DNA of 64,000 nucleotides from Lachnospiraceae bacterium (GTDB lineage: Bacteria; Bacillota; Clostridia; Lachnospirales; Lachnospiraceae). The DNA is taken from assembly GCA_014239155.1 (NCBI GenBank), contig JAAZZQ010000068.1, positions 56,230 to 120,229 of the forward strand, read 5' to 3'. The position numbers and the translations under genes were made by a program. Every line of letters begins with the position of its first letter. Positions within the stretch are counted from its first letter, which is position 1. Positions 1 to 9,297 of this stretch are shown piece by piece. The notes under the pieces are model-generated. The model worked only from the letters and a program-made list of their open reading frames with translations. It was not told the DNA's origin and did not search any database.

Positions 1-580
1 TGTCGTCTTTCACACAAGGAAAGTCTGGCAGATTGCTGTAGCTTCCGCGAAAAAATAAAATTGCGGTTCCTTTTTGCGCCAATCGTTGATACAAGTCTTG
101 GTTTGGCGTTGGAAAGTTGGTTTTGCACCCCTCGCTCACAATACCACATACAAAAGTTTCTTGACTTTTCAGTAAAAATTCTAAAATTTCTCGTTCCTTG
201 GAAATTTGATTTTCCGTCACATAGATTATCCATGAAAATCCATGTTTTTGTAATGTATCACACAAATCAGCAAGAAGTCGCGGGTAGATGTATTCTGTGT
301 TTGAGTGAACTAGAATAGCGACTTGATGTGTTCCATTTTTGTGTAGATTTCCAATAGCATAGGATCCACTACCTTGTCGCTTTTGTATGAGATGTTCTTC
401 TTCTAGGATGGAGAGCGCCTTTCTGACAGTCTGGCGACTGACATTGTACATCTGACAGAGTGCAGCTTCAGTTGGGAGTTGGTATGCTGCGTTAGATTTG
501 TGGCTGTATGGACTTTGGGGTTGATTTATTTCAATCAGATTTTTGAGTTGGTTGGCAAGTTGGATATACTTTGCGGACAT
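1..580 (-). CDS. GntR/AraR-type transcriptional regulator, 3' end cut by window edge
   Basis: The minus strand reads open from an ATG at 580 to the left edge, about 193 residues without a stop. The first 75 residues look like a GntR winged helix: PTEAALCQMYNVSRQTVRK is the helix-turn-helix and KRQGSGSYAI the wing. From about residue 85 (HQVAILVHS, then ILEFLLKS and GTAILFFRG) it resembles a LacI/periplasmic-binding-type ligand domain, so the architecture matches AraR-type repressors that sense a sugar. An AAGGA site precedes the start. It is divergent from the ABC operon at 772; whether it controls that operon or genes to the left cannot be told. The missing C-terminus would carry the rest of the ligand domain. 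Confidence 0.85.
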   Translation of the reverse strand, partial: MSAKYIQLANQLKNLIEINQPQSPYSHKSNAAYQLPTEAALCQMYNVSRQTVRKALSILEEEHLIQKRQGSGSYAIGNLHKNGTHQVAILVHSNTEYIYPRLLADLCDTLQKHGFSWIIYVTENQISKEREILEFLLKSQETFVCGIVSEGCKTNFPTPNQDLYQRLAQKGTAILFFRGSYSNLPDFPCVKDD

Positions 581-609
581 TAGAAAAATTCCTTTTTGTT
601 TTTTCGATT

Positions 610-638
610 ATTATATACTGATACAATGATAAATGCAA
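610..638 (-). promoter_or_regulatory. Putative sigma-A promoter of the GntR-type regulator
   Basis: Read on the minus strand, TTGCAT and TATAAT are separated by exactly 17 bases, about 30 bases upstream of the ATG at 580. This is a good vegetative promoter by eye; no operator palindrome was recognised beside it. Confidence 0.6.
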
Positions 639-703
639 GATTTTACATAATATATTACAATTCATTATTCTATTTTGATTTTTAATTTCACTATCAATAA
701 AAT

Positions 704-732
704 TTGATAAAAAGTTGAAAATTACCTATTAT
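704..732 (+). promoter_or_regulatory. Putative promoter of the ABC efflux operon
   Basis: TTGATA and TATTAT are spaced by 17 bases, about 40 bases upstream of the GTG start at 772. Placement and spacing suit a sigma-A promoter; the hexamers are not perfect. Confidence 0.5.
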
Positions 733-771
733 TCTATAGTTATCATGAAAAATATGAAAGGGGAATATTAA

Positions 772-1674
772 GTGAACAATATAATTGAGATTAAAAATCT
801 AAATAAATTCTATGGAAAAAAACAAGCGCTGTCTGACGTAACACTTAGCATTAAACCGGGAATGTTTGGTTTGTTGGGCAGAAATGGGGCAGGAAAAACG
901 ACATTGATGCGAACACTGGCTGCACTTTTGCAGAAAAAGAGTGGTTCTGTGACAATCTGTGGTATTCCCATTGAAAATGAGAAAGAGATTCGCAAGATTA
1001 TTGGGTATCTGCCGCAGGAGTTTTCCATGTATCCGTCCATGAATGTTATGGAAGCGATGGACTATCTTGCACTTCTATCTGGATTAAACAAGCAGGAACG
1101 GCGAGAACGCATTGAAGTGCTGCTACAAAAAGTTAATTTAACCGAGCACAGAAAGAAAAAAATTAGGGCGCTGTCCGGTGGTATGAAGCGTAGACTTGGA
1201 ATCGCGCAGGCATTGTTAAACAATCCGAAAGTGCTGATTGTTGATGAACCCACAGCAGGACTTGACCCCGAAGAGCGCATTCGTTTTCGTAATTTGCTAT
1301 CGGAAGTTGCAGAGGAGCGCATTGTTATTTTATCGACGCATATTGTTGGGGACATTGAAGCCACCTGCGAAAATATTGCAATTTTGGATAGCGGAAAGGT
1401 TTTATATCAAGGGACTGTTCACAATTTGCTGGCAGTCGCTGACGGCAAGGTGTTTACAAAAACTGTGGATAGGAAGGAGTTGCCGACTTTAAAAAGGGAT
1501 TTGATGATTACAGGTATGCACACACAAGGCAGAGATGTCTCTGTCCGCTTTCTAACAGAACATGGCACATCTAACGCAGAAGCTTGTGCGCCGAATATTG
1601 AGGATGCTTACATGTTTTATCTAAAGAAAAACGGAGCAGAGTTGGAGGTGAATGGAAATGTTATTTTGGAGTGA
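772..1674 (+). CDS. ABC transporter ATP-binding protein
   Basis: This is the nucleotide-binding subunit of an ABC exporter, 300 residues. Walker A GRNGAGKT is at residues 36-43, the signature LSGGM at 134-138 and Walker B VLIVDEP at 154-160, followed by the switch-region STHIV. Subunits of this shape pair with ABC-2 permeases, and such operons next to two-component systems often protect against or export peptide antibiotics. The start is GTG with AAGGGGAA eight bases upstream; an upstream in-frame ATG is blocked by a stop. The last codons overlap the following permease gene, indicating translational coupling. Substrate is unknown. Confidence 0.9.
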   Translation: MNNIIEIKNLNKFYGKKQALSDVTLSIKPGMFGLLGRNGAGKTTLMRTLAALLQKKSGSVTICGIPIENEKEIRKIIGYLPQEFSMYPSMNVMEAMDYLALLSGLNKQERRERIEVLLQKVNLTEHRKKKIRALSGGMKRRLGIAQALLNNPKVLIVDEPTAGLDPEERIRFRNLLSEVAEERIVILSTHIVGDIEATCENIAILDSGKVLYQGTVHNLLAVADGKVFTKTVDRKELPTLKRDLMITGMHTQGRDVSVRFLTEHGTSNAEACAPNIEDAYMFYLKKNGAELEVNGNVILE

Positions 1675-2956
1675 ACTGAAAAAAACGATAGCCGGCATAC
1701 CGTATCTTTTGTTTGTTATTGTCGTTGTTATAGCGCTAAATTCACAGGGCGTACTAAACTTTAGCAATGATAAAGTAATTGAGCCAAATCCGACTGCAAA
1801 TCAAAATTATGGAATAAAAAACGAAGAGATTCCAGAACTTATTATGCCTGCTGCAATAGAAGCACTCTATGCAGAATTTCTGGAAAATAGATATCAAACA
1901 TACCCAATTGGATTTGTAAAATATGTGAAATTAAATGATGATGAGCAAAGAAAAGTTGCGGAGATTATTGCTGCAATTACAAATATAGAGATAGAAAAAA
2001 TATACGCTTCACAGGATTCTTGCAGCGACAGAAATGACAATGCTATTGTGGTTGGAGACAATGCAAATATTCAGCCTGATGGGAATGGAGGATTTGTTAT
2101 TTCACTAGAAAGTGGTATTGCAGAAGAAGTGCAGAAAGATTTAGAACTTTCTGTCAGAAAGGATATGTCTTACTCCCAATTTAAAGAGTTGATGCAGAGT
2201 GTGGATGATATTTTAGGTGGCGGTTCAAACTATGCTGCAGAGTCCTTAATTGGTTATGGGCATGTTCCTATCACATATGAGGAGGCGGTTAGGCGCTATG
2301 AACTTGTGAAAAACCGAGATCGGTTTACAGGCGGATATGCACGGCTTTTTAGTGACTATGCTGTTGCCATGACGTTCTCCATACTCCCTGTTTTTCTGGC
2401 GGTGATTATAGCAATGAAAGATAAGCGCGCAAAAATGTCGGAACTTATCTATATCCGAAAAATATCGAGTGCAAAGATTATTACTATGCGTTTCCTTGCA
2501 GTTCTTGCCGCTGCCATGCTGCCAGTTATTGTTTTATCCTATATTTCCAATATTAGTATATGGAATCTGTATCCGGAAATGAAACTAGACTATCTTGCAC
2601 CACTAAAATATGATCTGGGCTGGATTCTGCCCTCGGCAATGATAACAGCGGCTGTGGGCATTTGCCTGACAGAATTGACAGATACACCAATTGCTGTTGC
2701 GGTGTGCGCACTTTGGTGGTTTATAGATGTCAATCTCGGTATGAAGTCTGTCTCTGCTTCCTGCACGTTGTTTCGTCTAGCACCAAGACATAATTCTGGA
2801 ACAAAATCATATTTTAGGACACAGGACTATATAGACCATTTTCCCAAAATACTTGCGAATCGTCTGTTATTTACTGGTCTGTCTATTGTGCTTGTTGTTG
2901 GAACTATATTTATTTATGAAGCAAAACGAAAAGGGAAATTCCTATGGAAAAAATAA
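1658..2956 (+). CDS. ABC-2 type permease subunit with large extracytoplasmic loop
   Basis: A membrane protein of about 432 residues. One N-terminal hydrophobic segment (residues about 8-28) is followed by roughly 200 mostly polar residues, then at least five hydrophobic segments in the C-terminal half, the usual shape of ABC-2 permeases with a big loop after the first helix. The ATG at 1658 sits nine bases from GGAGG; an ATG six bases earlier is only three bases from it and less likely. It overlaps the ATPase gene upstream and the second permease gene downstream, so the three are one transcription unit. No family-specific substrate motif was recognised. Confidence 0.8.
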   Translation: MLFWSELKKTIAGIPYLLFVIVVVIALNSQGVLNFSNDKVIEPNPTANQNYGIKNEEIPELIMPAAIEALYAEFLENRYQTYPIGFVKYVKLNDDEQRKVAEIIAAITNIEIEKIYASQDSCSDRNDNAIVVGDNANIQPDGNGGFVISLESGIAEEVQKDLELSVRKDMSYSQFKELMQSVDDILGGGSNYAAESLIGYGHVPITYEEAVRRYELVKNRDRFTGGYARLFSDYAVAMTFSILPVFLAVIIAMKDKRAKMSELIYIRKISSAKIITMRFLAVLAAAMLPVIVLSYISNISIWNLYPEMKLDYLAPLKYDLGWILPSAMITAAVGICLTELTDTPIAVAVCALWWFIDVNLGMKSVSASCTLFRLAPRHNSGTKSYFRTQDYIDHFPKILANRLLFTGLSIVLVVGTIFIYEAKRKGKFLWKK

Positions 2957-3567
2957 AATCTATTACAATTTTTAATATTAGGCATCATGCAATGCTGTCT
3001 ACTCTTGTTGTTGTCATAATTCTTCTTATCACACCAATATTGTTTGGAACTTCCCAGTTGGATTTGACAGAGTCTGCTATTTTGCTTGAAATGTTTGTCT
3101 CTCTAATTGGAATTGTCCTAATTACACCTGTTTTCCAGCCAGAACACGACGATGCAATCCGTGAATTAGTGTCTTCCAAATATGTGAGTACAAATTTGGT
3201 ATATTTTATTAGAATGACCTACGCAGCCATTCTAATAATCGTATTTACGGGGCTGTTTGCGGTTTATCTGCGTATGCGGCAGTGTGATATAACTTTTTTG
3301 TTGTATCTTGGAACAGTTGCAAATGCAGTATTTCTGGGCGCACTTGGCATGATGACTGCCGCACTCACAAACAATACAGTTATTGCCTATATGATACCAC
3401 TGGTTTATTATGCACTCAATTATGGCGCAGGGGATAAATTGGGAAATTACTATCTGTTTTCAATGTGTATTTCTGATTTTACACCCAAATTGTGGCTGGG
3501 GGCGACGGGGATACTGCTTATCTTTAGCGCGCTAATTATAAAAAAAGTGGAAAGGAGGCTTGTGTGA
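2944..3567 (+). CDS. Second ABC permease subunit
   Basis: A 207-residue, very hydrophobic protein with about six membrane segments and almost no soluble domain. Its start overlaps the end of the preceding permease gene by 13 bases and has AAGGGAAA upstream. It most likely forms the membrane channel of the exporter with the larger permease, powered by the ATPase at 772. The three-gene layout resembles antibiotic-peptide export or immunity transporters, but nothing in the sequence fixes the substrate. It ends facing the histidine kinase gene on the other strand, with only about 35 bases between. Confidence 0.8.
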   Translation: MEKIKSITIFNIRHHAMLSTLVVVIILLITPILFGTSQLDLTESAILLEMFVSLIGIVLITPVFQPEHDDAIRELVSSKYVSTNLVYFIRMTYAAILIIVFTGLFAVYLRMRQCDITFLLYLGTVANAVFLGALGMMTAALTNNTVIAYMIPLVYYALNYGAGDKLGNYYLFSMCISDFTPKLWLGATGILLIFSALIIKKVERRLV

Positions 3568-3601
3568 CAGGAAGCCAAAAGCGAAACTGTTACAATATTC
3601 T

Positions 3602-4831
3602 CTACTTGATTGGAAAACTTGCAGTGACAACAGCTCCGTTTTTGTTTTCTAGTTTTAGGCAGCCGCTATGTTTCTCGCAGAGTACTTTGCAGATATTCAA
3701 CCCCATACCAAGATGGTCTGATTCCGTTTTTCCCGCAGCTTTATAAAAGGGTTTTGTGGCTTCCAAAAGATCTCTTGCAGAAAATCCTGCGCCGTCATCT
3801 GACACAGTAATAGAAAAATACTCACTTGTAATATAAATAAATACAGCAATTGTGTTTTGTGCATACCGAACAGCGTTTGACAATAGATTTTCATATATTT
3901 GCATTATCACAGATAAGTCTAAGTTGATTGTTTCCTCCTGAGAAAAATAGACCTTATCGGAATGTTTAGCGATGTTTTGTTTCCATAAAAATGTCTTGTC
4001 TGTACAGACAGATGCACCTGTTATCTGGAGTTGACGAAATAACGTTTCTATATCAATTGGTTGTTTTTGAATATCAATGTCTTCTAAGCGCTGTAAAGTA
4101 TGCATTGTATTGACATAGTTCTCAAGGCGTGTAATATGGCGCTGCATCATCTTTGCAGTATCAATTATCTTTTCCTTTGGCAGTTCTGGTATATATTTTA
4201 CAAGTATTTCACTTTGTCCCTTCAGCACAGTGAGCGGTGTTCTTAGATCGTGTGCAAAAGCAGCATTTAGTCGTTTGCGCTCTTCAATCTGACGCCACAA
4301 TTCCAGATTGTTATCGCGCAGTGCACATCGCATTTTTTCAAAAGATTGACAGAGATGTCCAAATTCATCTGGTCTATCATAATGGATTTCAAAATCAAGA
4401 TTGTTGTCGGTAATTTTATCTGCCGCAGCTCCAAGGAGTTCCAAAGGTGTTTGCAGTCTAATTTTATAAAAAAGAATGCTTATTACGGCAAGACATACAA
4501 TAAAGCTTAACGGATATATAACTCCACTTGCAACGCCTAAAATATTATATTTTATTTTATCAAAGGGGGTAAAAAGTGAGAATATATTCAAGGCATAATG
4601 GATTTCAATTTCAATTCCATCATTATTATAAAAATTTTGTCCTATGCTGCCATTTGGCGCAATCTGTTCTGTTTTATTTTTATATTCCCTCATATATTTT
4701 TGGCGAATTTGATTTTGTTTCCACAAGCAAAGCTCAGAACAGAGTAAACTTAGAAGCAGGGAAGATAAAATGTACAGAATAATATAGAATGCAAAATCTC
4801 TTTTAATAGATTTGCGATAAGAGTTTTTCAT
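3602..4831 (-). CDS. Sensor histidine kinase
   Basis: A membrane sensor kinase of 409 residues. Two hydrophobic segments (about residues 13-34 and 104-123) bracket an extracytoplasmic loop of some 70 residues; a HAMP-like linker follows. The phospho-acceptor region reads FAHDLRTPL with His at about 194. ATPase motifs are N-box NLLSNAVRYA, G1 DDGAGF and G2 GMGLNICK. The ATG at 4831 shares its A with the TGA stop of the response regulator gene, a TGATG coupling, so this start is preferred over upstream ATGs inside the partner gene. It most likely controls the convergent ABC efflux operon, sensing a compound at the envelope; this is inferred from neighbourhood only. Confidence 0.9.
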   Translation of the reverse strand: MKNSYRKSIKRDFAFYIILYILSSLLLSLLCSELCLWKQNQIRQKYMREYKNKTEQIAPNGSIGQNFYNNDGIEIEIHYALNIFSLFTPFDKIKYNILGVASGVIYPLSFIVCLAVISILFYKIRLQTPLELLGAAADKITDNNLDFEIHYDRPDEFGHLCQSFEKMRCALRDNNLELWRQIEERKRLNAAFAHDLRTPLTVLKGQSEILVKYIPELPKEKIIDTAKMMQRHITRLENYVNTMHTLQRLEDIDIQKQPIDIETLFRQLQITGASVCTDKTFLWKQNIAKHSDKVYFSQEETINLDLSVIMQIYENLLSNAVRYAQNTIAVFIYITSEYFSITVSDDGAGFSARDLLEATKPFYKAAGKTESDHLGMGLNICKVLCEKHSGCLKLENKNGAVVTASFPIK

Positions 4832-5508
4832 CAATTTTTTGCCCATCGATACCCAATCCCCCAAACTGTTTCAATATATGGTTTCATATTTGCATCTCTA
4901 AATTTCATGCGAATACGTCGAATATGTTCAGCGATAACAGAGGCATCGCCTTCACTGTCATAATCCCAAACAAACTCATAAATACGTTCTTTGCTAAAAA
5001 CTTGTCCTCTGTGTTGTGATAGAAGTTCAATAATGTCAAACTCCTTTTTGGCAAGCAAAATTGGATTACCATTATAATAGAGACAGCGCTCTGTGTAGTC
5101 AATTGCCAAGTTGTCGTCAAAACGAACTTTTGCTGCTTCATGTTGGCGGCGTTCCCGCCGCAGATGTGCTGCGACCCGCGCACCAAGTTCATCCATAGAA
5201 AATGGTTTTACTATATAATCATCTCCTCCAACGCCAAAGCCCTTTATTTTGTCCGCATCATCAATTCTTGCGGTCAAAAACAGAATTGGGCAGCAGACAA
5301 AATTTCGTATGCGCGAACAGACTTCCATTCCATCAATATCTGGCATATTGATATCAAGCAAGATTAAATCAGGCTGTTTTTGTGTCTGTGTAATTGCCTC
5401 CAAACCGTTTGTTGCTGTGAGCACATCATAACCGTTTATCTCAAAGAAATTTTTTAGCATTGTGACAATATCTGCCTCATCGTCGACAATCAGTATTTTT
5501 TCTCTCAT
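4831..5508 (-). CDS. OmpR/PhoB-family response regulator
   Basis: A 225-residue response regulator. The receiver domain has the acidic pair DDE at 9-11, the phospho-accepting Asp at about 52 (LILLDINMPDIDG), a Thr in FLTARID and the conserved Lys in YIVKPF. The C-terminal part is an OmpR-type winged helix ending VWGIGYRW. The ATG at 5508 follows GGAGGG by a normal gap. It is first in a two-gene operon with the kinase and overlaps it by one base. The likely target is the ABC efflux operon on the other strand. Confidence 0.92.
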   Translation of the reverse strand: MREKILIVDDEADIVTMLKNFFEINGYDVLTATNGLEAITQTQKQPDLILLDINMPDIDGMEVCSRIRNFVCCPILFLTARIDDADKIKGFGVGGDDYIVKPFSMDELGARVAAHLRRERRQHEAAKVRFDDNLAIDYTERCLYYNGNPILLAKKEFDIIELLSQHRGQVFSKERIYEFVWDYDSEGDASVIAEHIRRIRMKFRDANMKPYIETVWGIGYRWAKN

Positions 5509-5795
5509 TGTGTTTCCCTCCAATACAATGATATTGGCAAACTTTCAAATTTTTATCAACTTCCAATTTGATTTTCTACAATTTCCTATTATAGTGGTTT
5601 TTATAAGGAAAGGCAATGACAGCACAATAAATAGGGAGGGGCATATTTTGGAAAAAAATTAAATATAAGTGCCATAATGGAATGTATGTTTGCAATGTGG
5701 GACATCTTGACAAATGGAAAAGATAGAAATAAAATACAAGAAGAGTAATTACGGAATTTATTAGCAGAGGAATATAAAGGACGGGAGGAGAAGAA

Positions 5796-7604
5796 ATGGC
5801 AATCAATATTGCTCCAAAATCAATAGATACAGAGTTGAGTGAACTGATGCGGGATGTTAGTTCTGGTAAGGCACAGTTGCCAGAATTTCAGCGAAGTTGG
5901 ACATGGGATGATGGTCGAATCCGTGGTATCCTTGCCAGCTTATCACAGGGTTATCCTATGGGTGCTATTATGAGACTGGAGTATGGAAATGAAAGTGTGA
6001 AGTTTAAATATCGTACTATCGAGGGAGTTAAAGTACAAGGTGTTACGCCAAATCATCTTATTTTGGATGGGCAGCAACGTCTTACTTCCATGTATCGTGC
6101 GACATTTTCAAGAGACCCAGTTGATACAAAAACAGATAAGGGAAAGAATATCAAGCGGTATTATTATGTGGATATAAAGATGTGCCTTGACGAAAACCAA
6201 GATCGATATGATGCTGTTATTCCTGTGCCAGAGGACCGTAAAGTAAAAACTGACTTTGACCGTAAAGTCTTGCTGGATTTATCCACCAGAGAACTTGAGT
6301 ATAAACACGAAATGTTCCCTATCAATATTATTTTTGACAGCAGTGCCAGAGAGGATTGGGCTGATGGATACAAGGAGTATCATAAGTATGATAAGGCCTT
6401 TATGGAGAGGTACAAGCAGTTCCGCACGGATGTTATAGAGATTATCATAGGATATAAGCTGCCAGTTATAACACTTGGGCGTGAAACTCCTCGTGAGGCA
6501 GTTTGTAAGGTATTTGAAAATGTCAATACTGGTGGTGTTTCTCTTACAGTATTTGAACTGGTGACAGCTACATTTGCTACATACGAATTTGATCTTCGTC
6601 AAGATTGGGTGCTTTGCCGTGATATAATTTGGGGTAAAAATGAGCCGTTAAATACAGATGTTATGCATGGTGTGGACGAGACAGCTTTCTTGACGACTGT
6701 CACTCTATACAGCAGCTATTTTGCAAATACTATGACAACGTGTAAAAAGAAGGATGTCCTCGCGCTGCCGTTTGAGTCGTATCAGGCGAATAAACAGGCA
6801 GTGCTTGAGGGATATAAAATGGCTCGGAAATTCCTTTTTAATCAATATGTATTTCGTATGAGAGATTTGCCATATACTACGCAGTTGATTCCATTAGCGG
6901 CAATCTGTGCGGTTATTGGAAAGAGCACCTTCAATCTCCCACAGACGCAAAATATTCTTAAGCAGTGGTATTGGTGCGGAATTATGGGCGAAATGTATGG
7001 AGGTGCAAACGAGACTCGATATGCAAATGACATCGAGGATATAGTAGCTGCCATCCACGGAAAACCAAGCTTAAATCGTACAATCAACAGTGCATATTTT
7101 TCGGCCACTAGACTGATTTCATTGCAGACCAGAAACAGTGCTGCATACAAGGGTATTATGGCACTTGTCTACCGGGAGAGTTGCAGAGACTTTGTCAAAG
7201 GTACTACAATGGATATTGTCAAAAGCATGGATGAAGCTCCAGACATTCATCATATTTTTCCGGAGGCTTATTGTATCCAGCAGGGGTACCGAAAAGAGAA
7301 ATGGAACAGCATTATTAATAAAACACCTTTGTTGCCGGAGTCAAATCGTCAGATAGGCGGAGATGCTCCCAGCAAATACAGCAACAAGATATTGAAGAAG
7401 GCAAATATTGATGAAGTGCAATATAGGACTCGTGTGGAATCGCATCTTGTGAATTATGAGGCCTTTATCAATGATGATTTTGACACTTATTTTGTGGATA
7501 GGGCAAAGGCCATTATGAAGGTGATTGAAGACGCTATGGGTAAGATAATTGCTGATAAAAGCTCAGAACAGACGATTCATCTTTATGGAGTCAGCCTTGA
7601 ATAA
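5796..7604 (+). CDS. DUF262 protein with C-terminal HNH (DUF1524-like), GmrSD-type
   Basis: A 602-residue protein with the N-terminal ParB/sulfiredoxin-like DUF262 fold: PEFQRSW at 29-35 and the diagnostic DGQQRLTS at 91-98. Near the C-terminus DIHHIFP at 483-489 is the HHxF-type histidine pair of the DUF1524 HNH nuclease. Proteins with both parts belong to the GmrSD group of type IV, modification-dependent restriction enzymes, though many solo members have no tested role. Start ATG follows GGGAGGAG. The gene stands alone, ends at a hairpin, and lies just upstream of the WYL/AAA cluster, which makes a defence role plausible but unproven. Confidence 0.82.
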   Translation: MAINIAPKSIDTELSELMRDVSSGKAQLPEFQRSWTWDDGRIRGILASLSQGYPMGAIMRLEYGNESVKFKYRTIEGVKVQGVTPNHLILDGQQRLTSMYRATFSRDPVDTKTDKGKNIKRYYYVDIKMCLDENQDRYDAVIPVPEDRKVKTDFDRKVLLDLSTRELEYKHEMFPINIIFDSSAREDWADGYKEYHKYDKAFMERYKQFRTDVIEIIIGYKLPVITLGRETPREAVCKVFENVNTGGVSLTVFELVTATFATYEFDLRQDWVLCRDIIWGKNEPLNTDVMHGVDETAFLTTVTLYSSYFANTMTTCKKKDVLALPFESYQANKQAVLEGYKMARKFLFNQYVFRMRDLPYTTQLIPLAAICAVIGKSTFNLPQTQNILKQWYWCGIMGEMYGGANETRYANDIEDIVAAIHGKPSLNRTINSAYFSATRLISLQTRNSAAYKGIMALVYRESCRDFVKGTTMDIVKSMDEAPDIHHIFPEAYCIQQGYRKEKWNSIINKTPLLPESNRQIGGDAPSKYSNKILKKANIDEVQYRTRVESHLVNYEAFINDDFDTYFVDRAKAIMKVIEDAMGKIIADKSSEQTIHLYGVSLE

Positions 7605-7626
7605 AAAATGAATTTTTTTGGAGTAG

Positions 7627-7662
7627 GGCATTGTATCAAAGATAACATCTCGATACAATGCC
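7627..7662 (+). terminator. Terminator-like hairpin after the DUF262 gene
   Basis: GGCATTGTATC and GATACAATGCC form an 11-bp stem with a 14-base loop. The downstream tract (TATTTGTGGTTTTGG) is only moderately T-rich, so termination may be weak. Confidence 0.55.
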
Positions 7663-8012
7663 TATTTGTGGTTTTGGTAGAATGTTTATTTAATTTGGTG
7701 ATTCTGCTAATTAATCTGGTATGAACGTAAACATATATATGACGGCCTCATTGAGAATAAAACCATTAATATTTTGAGATCAATAAGATAATGAGGGCTT
7801 ATGCTATGCTACAAGAAAACTAAATAACAGAAAATTATGAATATATATACAAGATATAAAAATATAGCATAGGGAAATATGCTATAAAGATAAAATTATA
7901 AGTAGTACAAAAAACATAATGACAGATGACAATTGCTTAATTTAGTACAAAAAAGAAAAATAAAATACCAAAAGACAGAAAAAATGGATACAGTTTTTAT
8001 AATAATTGATAT

Positions 8013-8053
8013 GGACAGATATCTGTCCCTCCAATTTGTTATAATTATAACAA
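8013..8053. promoter_or_regulatory. Two adjacent perfect palindromes, candidate operators of the WYL regulator
   Basis: GGACAGATATCTGTCC (8013-8028, 16 of 16) and TTGTTATAATTATAACAA (8036-8053, 18 of 18) lie seven bases apart, about 60-100 bases upstream of the promoter of the WYL gene. Perfect even palindromes suit dimeric helix-turn-helix proteins. The second contains a TATAAT and could also be promoter DNA. Binding is inferred. Confidence 0.5.
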
Positions 8054-8109
8054 TTAATTGAGTACTAGCCTAACTGTAATATTTTTCCTGATAAAAGGCA
8101 GAAAAAAAT

Positions 8110-8138
8110 TTGAAAAACTTGTAGCATTCCGTTAAAAT
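8110..8138 (+). promoter_or_regulatory. Putative promoter of the WYL regulator gene
   Basis: TTGAAA and TAAAAT are 17 bases apart and lie 50 bases upstream of the ATG at 8188, a normal sigma-A arrangement. Confidence 0.5.
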
Positions 8139-8187
8139 AATACTATATTTGGCAATATTGCAATACAGGTTTTAAAATGGAGGAAAG

Positions 8188-9159
8188 ATGAGCACGGACA
8201 ATGAACTTGGGAAAAACGGGAAAATGGAGCGCATTCTCAGCATGTATACAACACTGATGAATGGTGGTTCTCTCTACAAAACATATGAAGCTAAAAAATA
8301 TGGTGTAAGTACAAAGAGTATTCAGCGGGATATTGATGAAATTCGCAACTTTTTGTCACTTAATGTTGAGAATACAGGTGTTATCAACACAGTGGAATAT
8401 GACCATGCAAAAGGCAGTTATCGGCTTGTGCAGGCTTCTAAAATAAAATTTACAAACAGCGAAATTCTTGCAATCTGTAAAATTCTTTTGGATAGTAGGG
8501 CATTTACAAAAGAGGAAATGGATTCTATGTTGTTGCGGTTAGTGGACTGCTGCGCCAAACCTGAGAACCATAAACTTATCAGAGAATTAATTCAAAACGA
8601 GCAATTTTACTATGTGCCACCACAACATAATACAGTGTTTATTGAGACTATGTGGAATATTGGAGAGGCAATACAAAATTGTCACTATATAGAAATTGAA
8701 TATCAGAAGATGAAAGGACAGGAGGTTGTCAAACGAAAACTTAAGCCAGTATCCATTATTTTTTCAGAGTTTTATTTTTATATGGCAGCCTTTATTGATG
8801 ATGCGGATGAAGTGCGGGAACATTTTGATGTTATCAATGATGCGTTTCCTACAATTTATCGCATCGATCGAATTAAAAATATGAAAATTTTGAAGGAACC
8901 GTTTTATATTCCTTATAAAGACCGTTTTGAGGAGGGGGAGTTTCGCAAAAGAGTACAGTTTATGTATGGCGGAAGGCTACAGCGCGTTAAGTTTCGCTAT
9001 AAAGGCGAATCCATTGAGGCAGTTAAGGACAGGCTGCCGACAGCGGAAGTGATTCATCATGATGAAAACGGGTATATTGTGACAGCGGAGGTGTTTGGCA
9101 AGGGGATAGAGATGTGGATTCGGAGTCAAGGTGAGATGATTGAAGTAATGGACAAATAG
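8188..9159 (+). CDS. HTH-WYL transcriptional regulator
   Basis: A 323-residue protein. Residues about 10-60 form a DeoR/HTH_11-type winged helix (YGVSTKSIQRDIDEI is the recognition segment). The rest fits a WYL regulator: the region around residues 165-245 (YIEIEYQKMKG, then KLKPVSIIFSEFYFYMAAF and TIYRIDRIKNM) matches the WYL sensing fold, and a WCX-like extension follows. WYL proteins are often ligand-gated repressors, and BrxR/CapW-type members control phage-defence islands. ATG follows GGAGGAAAG. It has its own promoter and is followed, after 138 bases with a second promoter, by the six-gene operon it probably controls. Confidence 0.88.
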   Translation: MSTDNELGKNGKMERILSMYTTLMNGGSLYKTYEAKKYGVSTKSIQRDIDEIRNFLSLNVENTGVINTVEYDHAKGSYRLVQASKIKFTNSEILAICKILLDSRAFTKEEMDSMLLRLVDCCAKPENHKLIRELIQNEQFYYVPPQHNTVFIETMWNIGEAIQNCHYIEIEYQKMKGQEVVKRKLKPVSIIFSEFYFYMAAFIDDADEVREHFDVINDAFPTIYRIDRIKNMKILKEPFYIPYKDRFEEGEFRKRVQFMYGGRLQRVKFRYKGESIEAVKDRLPTAEVIHHDENGYIVTAEVFGKGIEMWIRSQGEMIEVMDK

Positions 9160-9239
9160 ATATGCAATAAGTGTCTCAAGGGTATTAGAATGTTATTACG
9201 AAATGTAGTCAAATAGTGTTAACTATAGAACATTTGATA

Positions 9240-9268
9240 TTGAGTTAAAGCCATATAGTCATTATAGT
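9240..9268 (+). promoter_or_regulatory. Putative main promoter of the Ycf46 cluster
   Basis: TTGAGT and TATAGT are spaced by 17 bases and end 29 bases before the ATG at 9298. It would drive the six genes through 16211, which follow with short gaps or overlaps. Confidence 0.55.
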
Positions 9269-9297
9269 GCAAAATAAGAACAATGGAGGAATTATCA

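Larger units (their letters stand above)
7605..8187. other. Intergenic region with terminator, two palindromes and a promoter
   Basis: No gene was found in these 583 AT-rich bases. They hold, in order, a terminator-like hairpin after the DUF262 gene, two adjacent perfect palindromes and a sigma-A-like promoter in front of the WYL regulator; these are listed separately. Confidence 0.7.
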
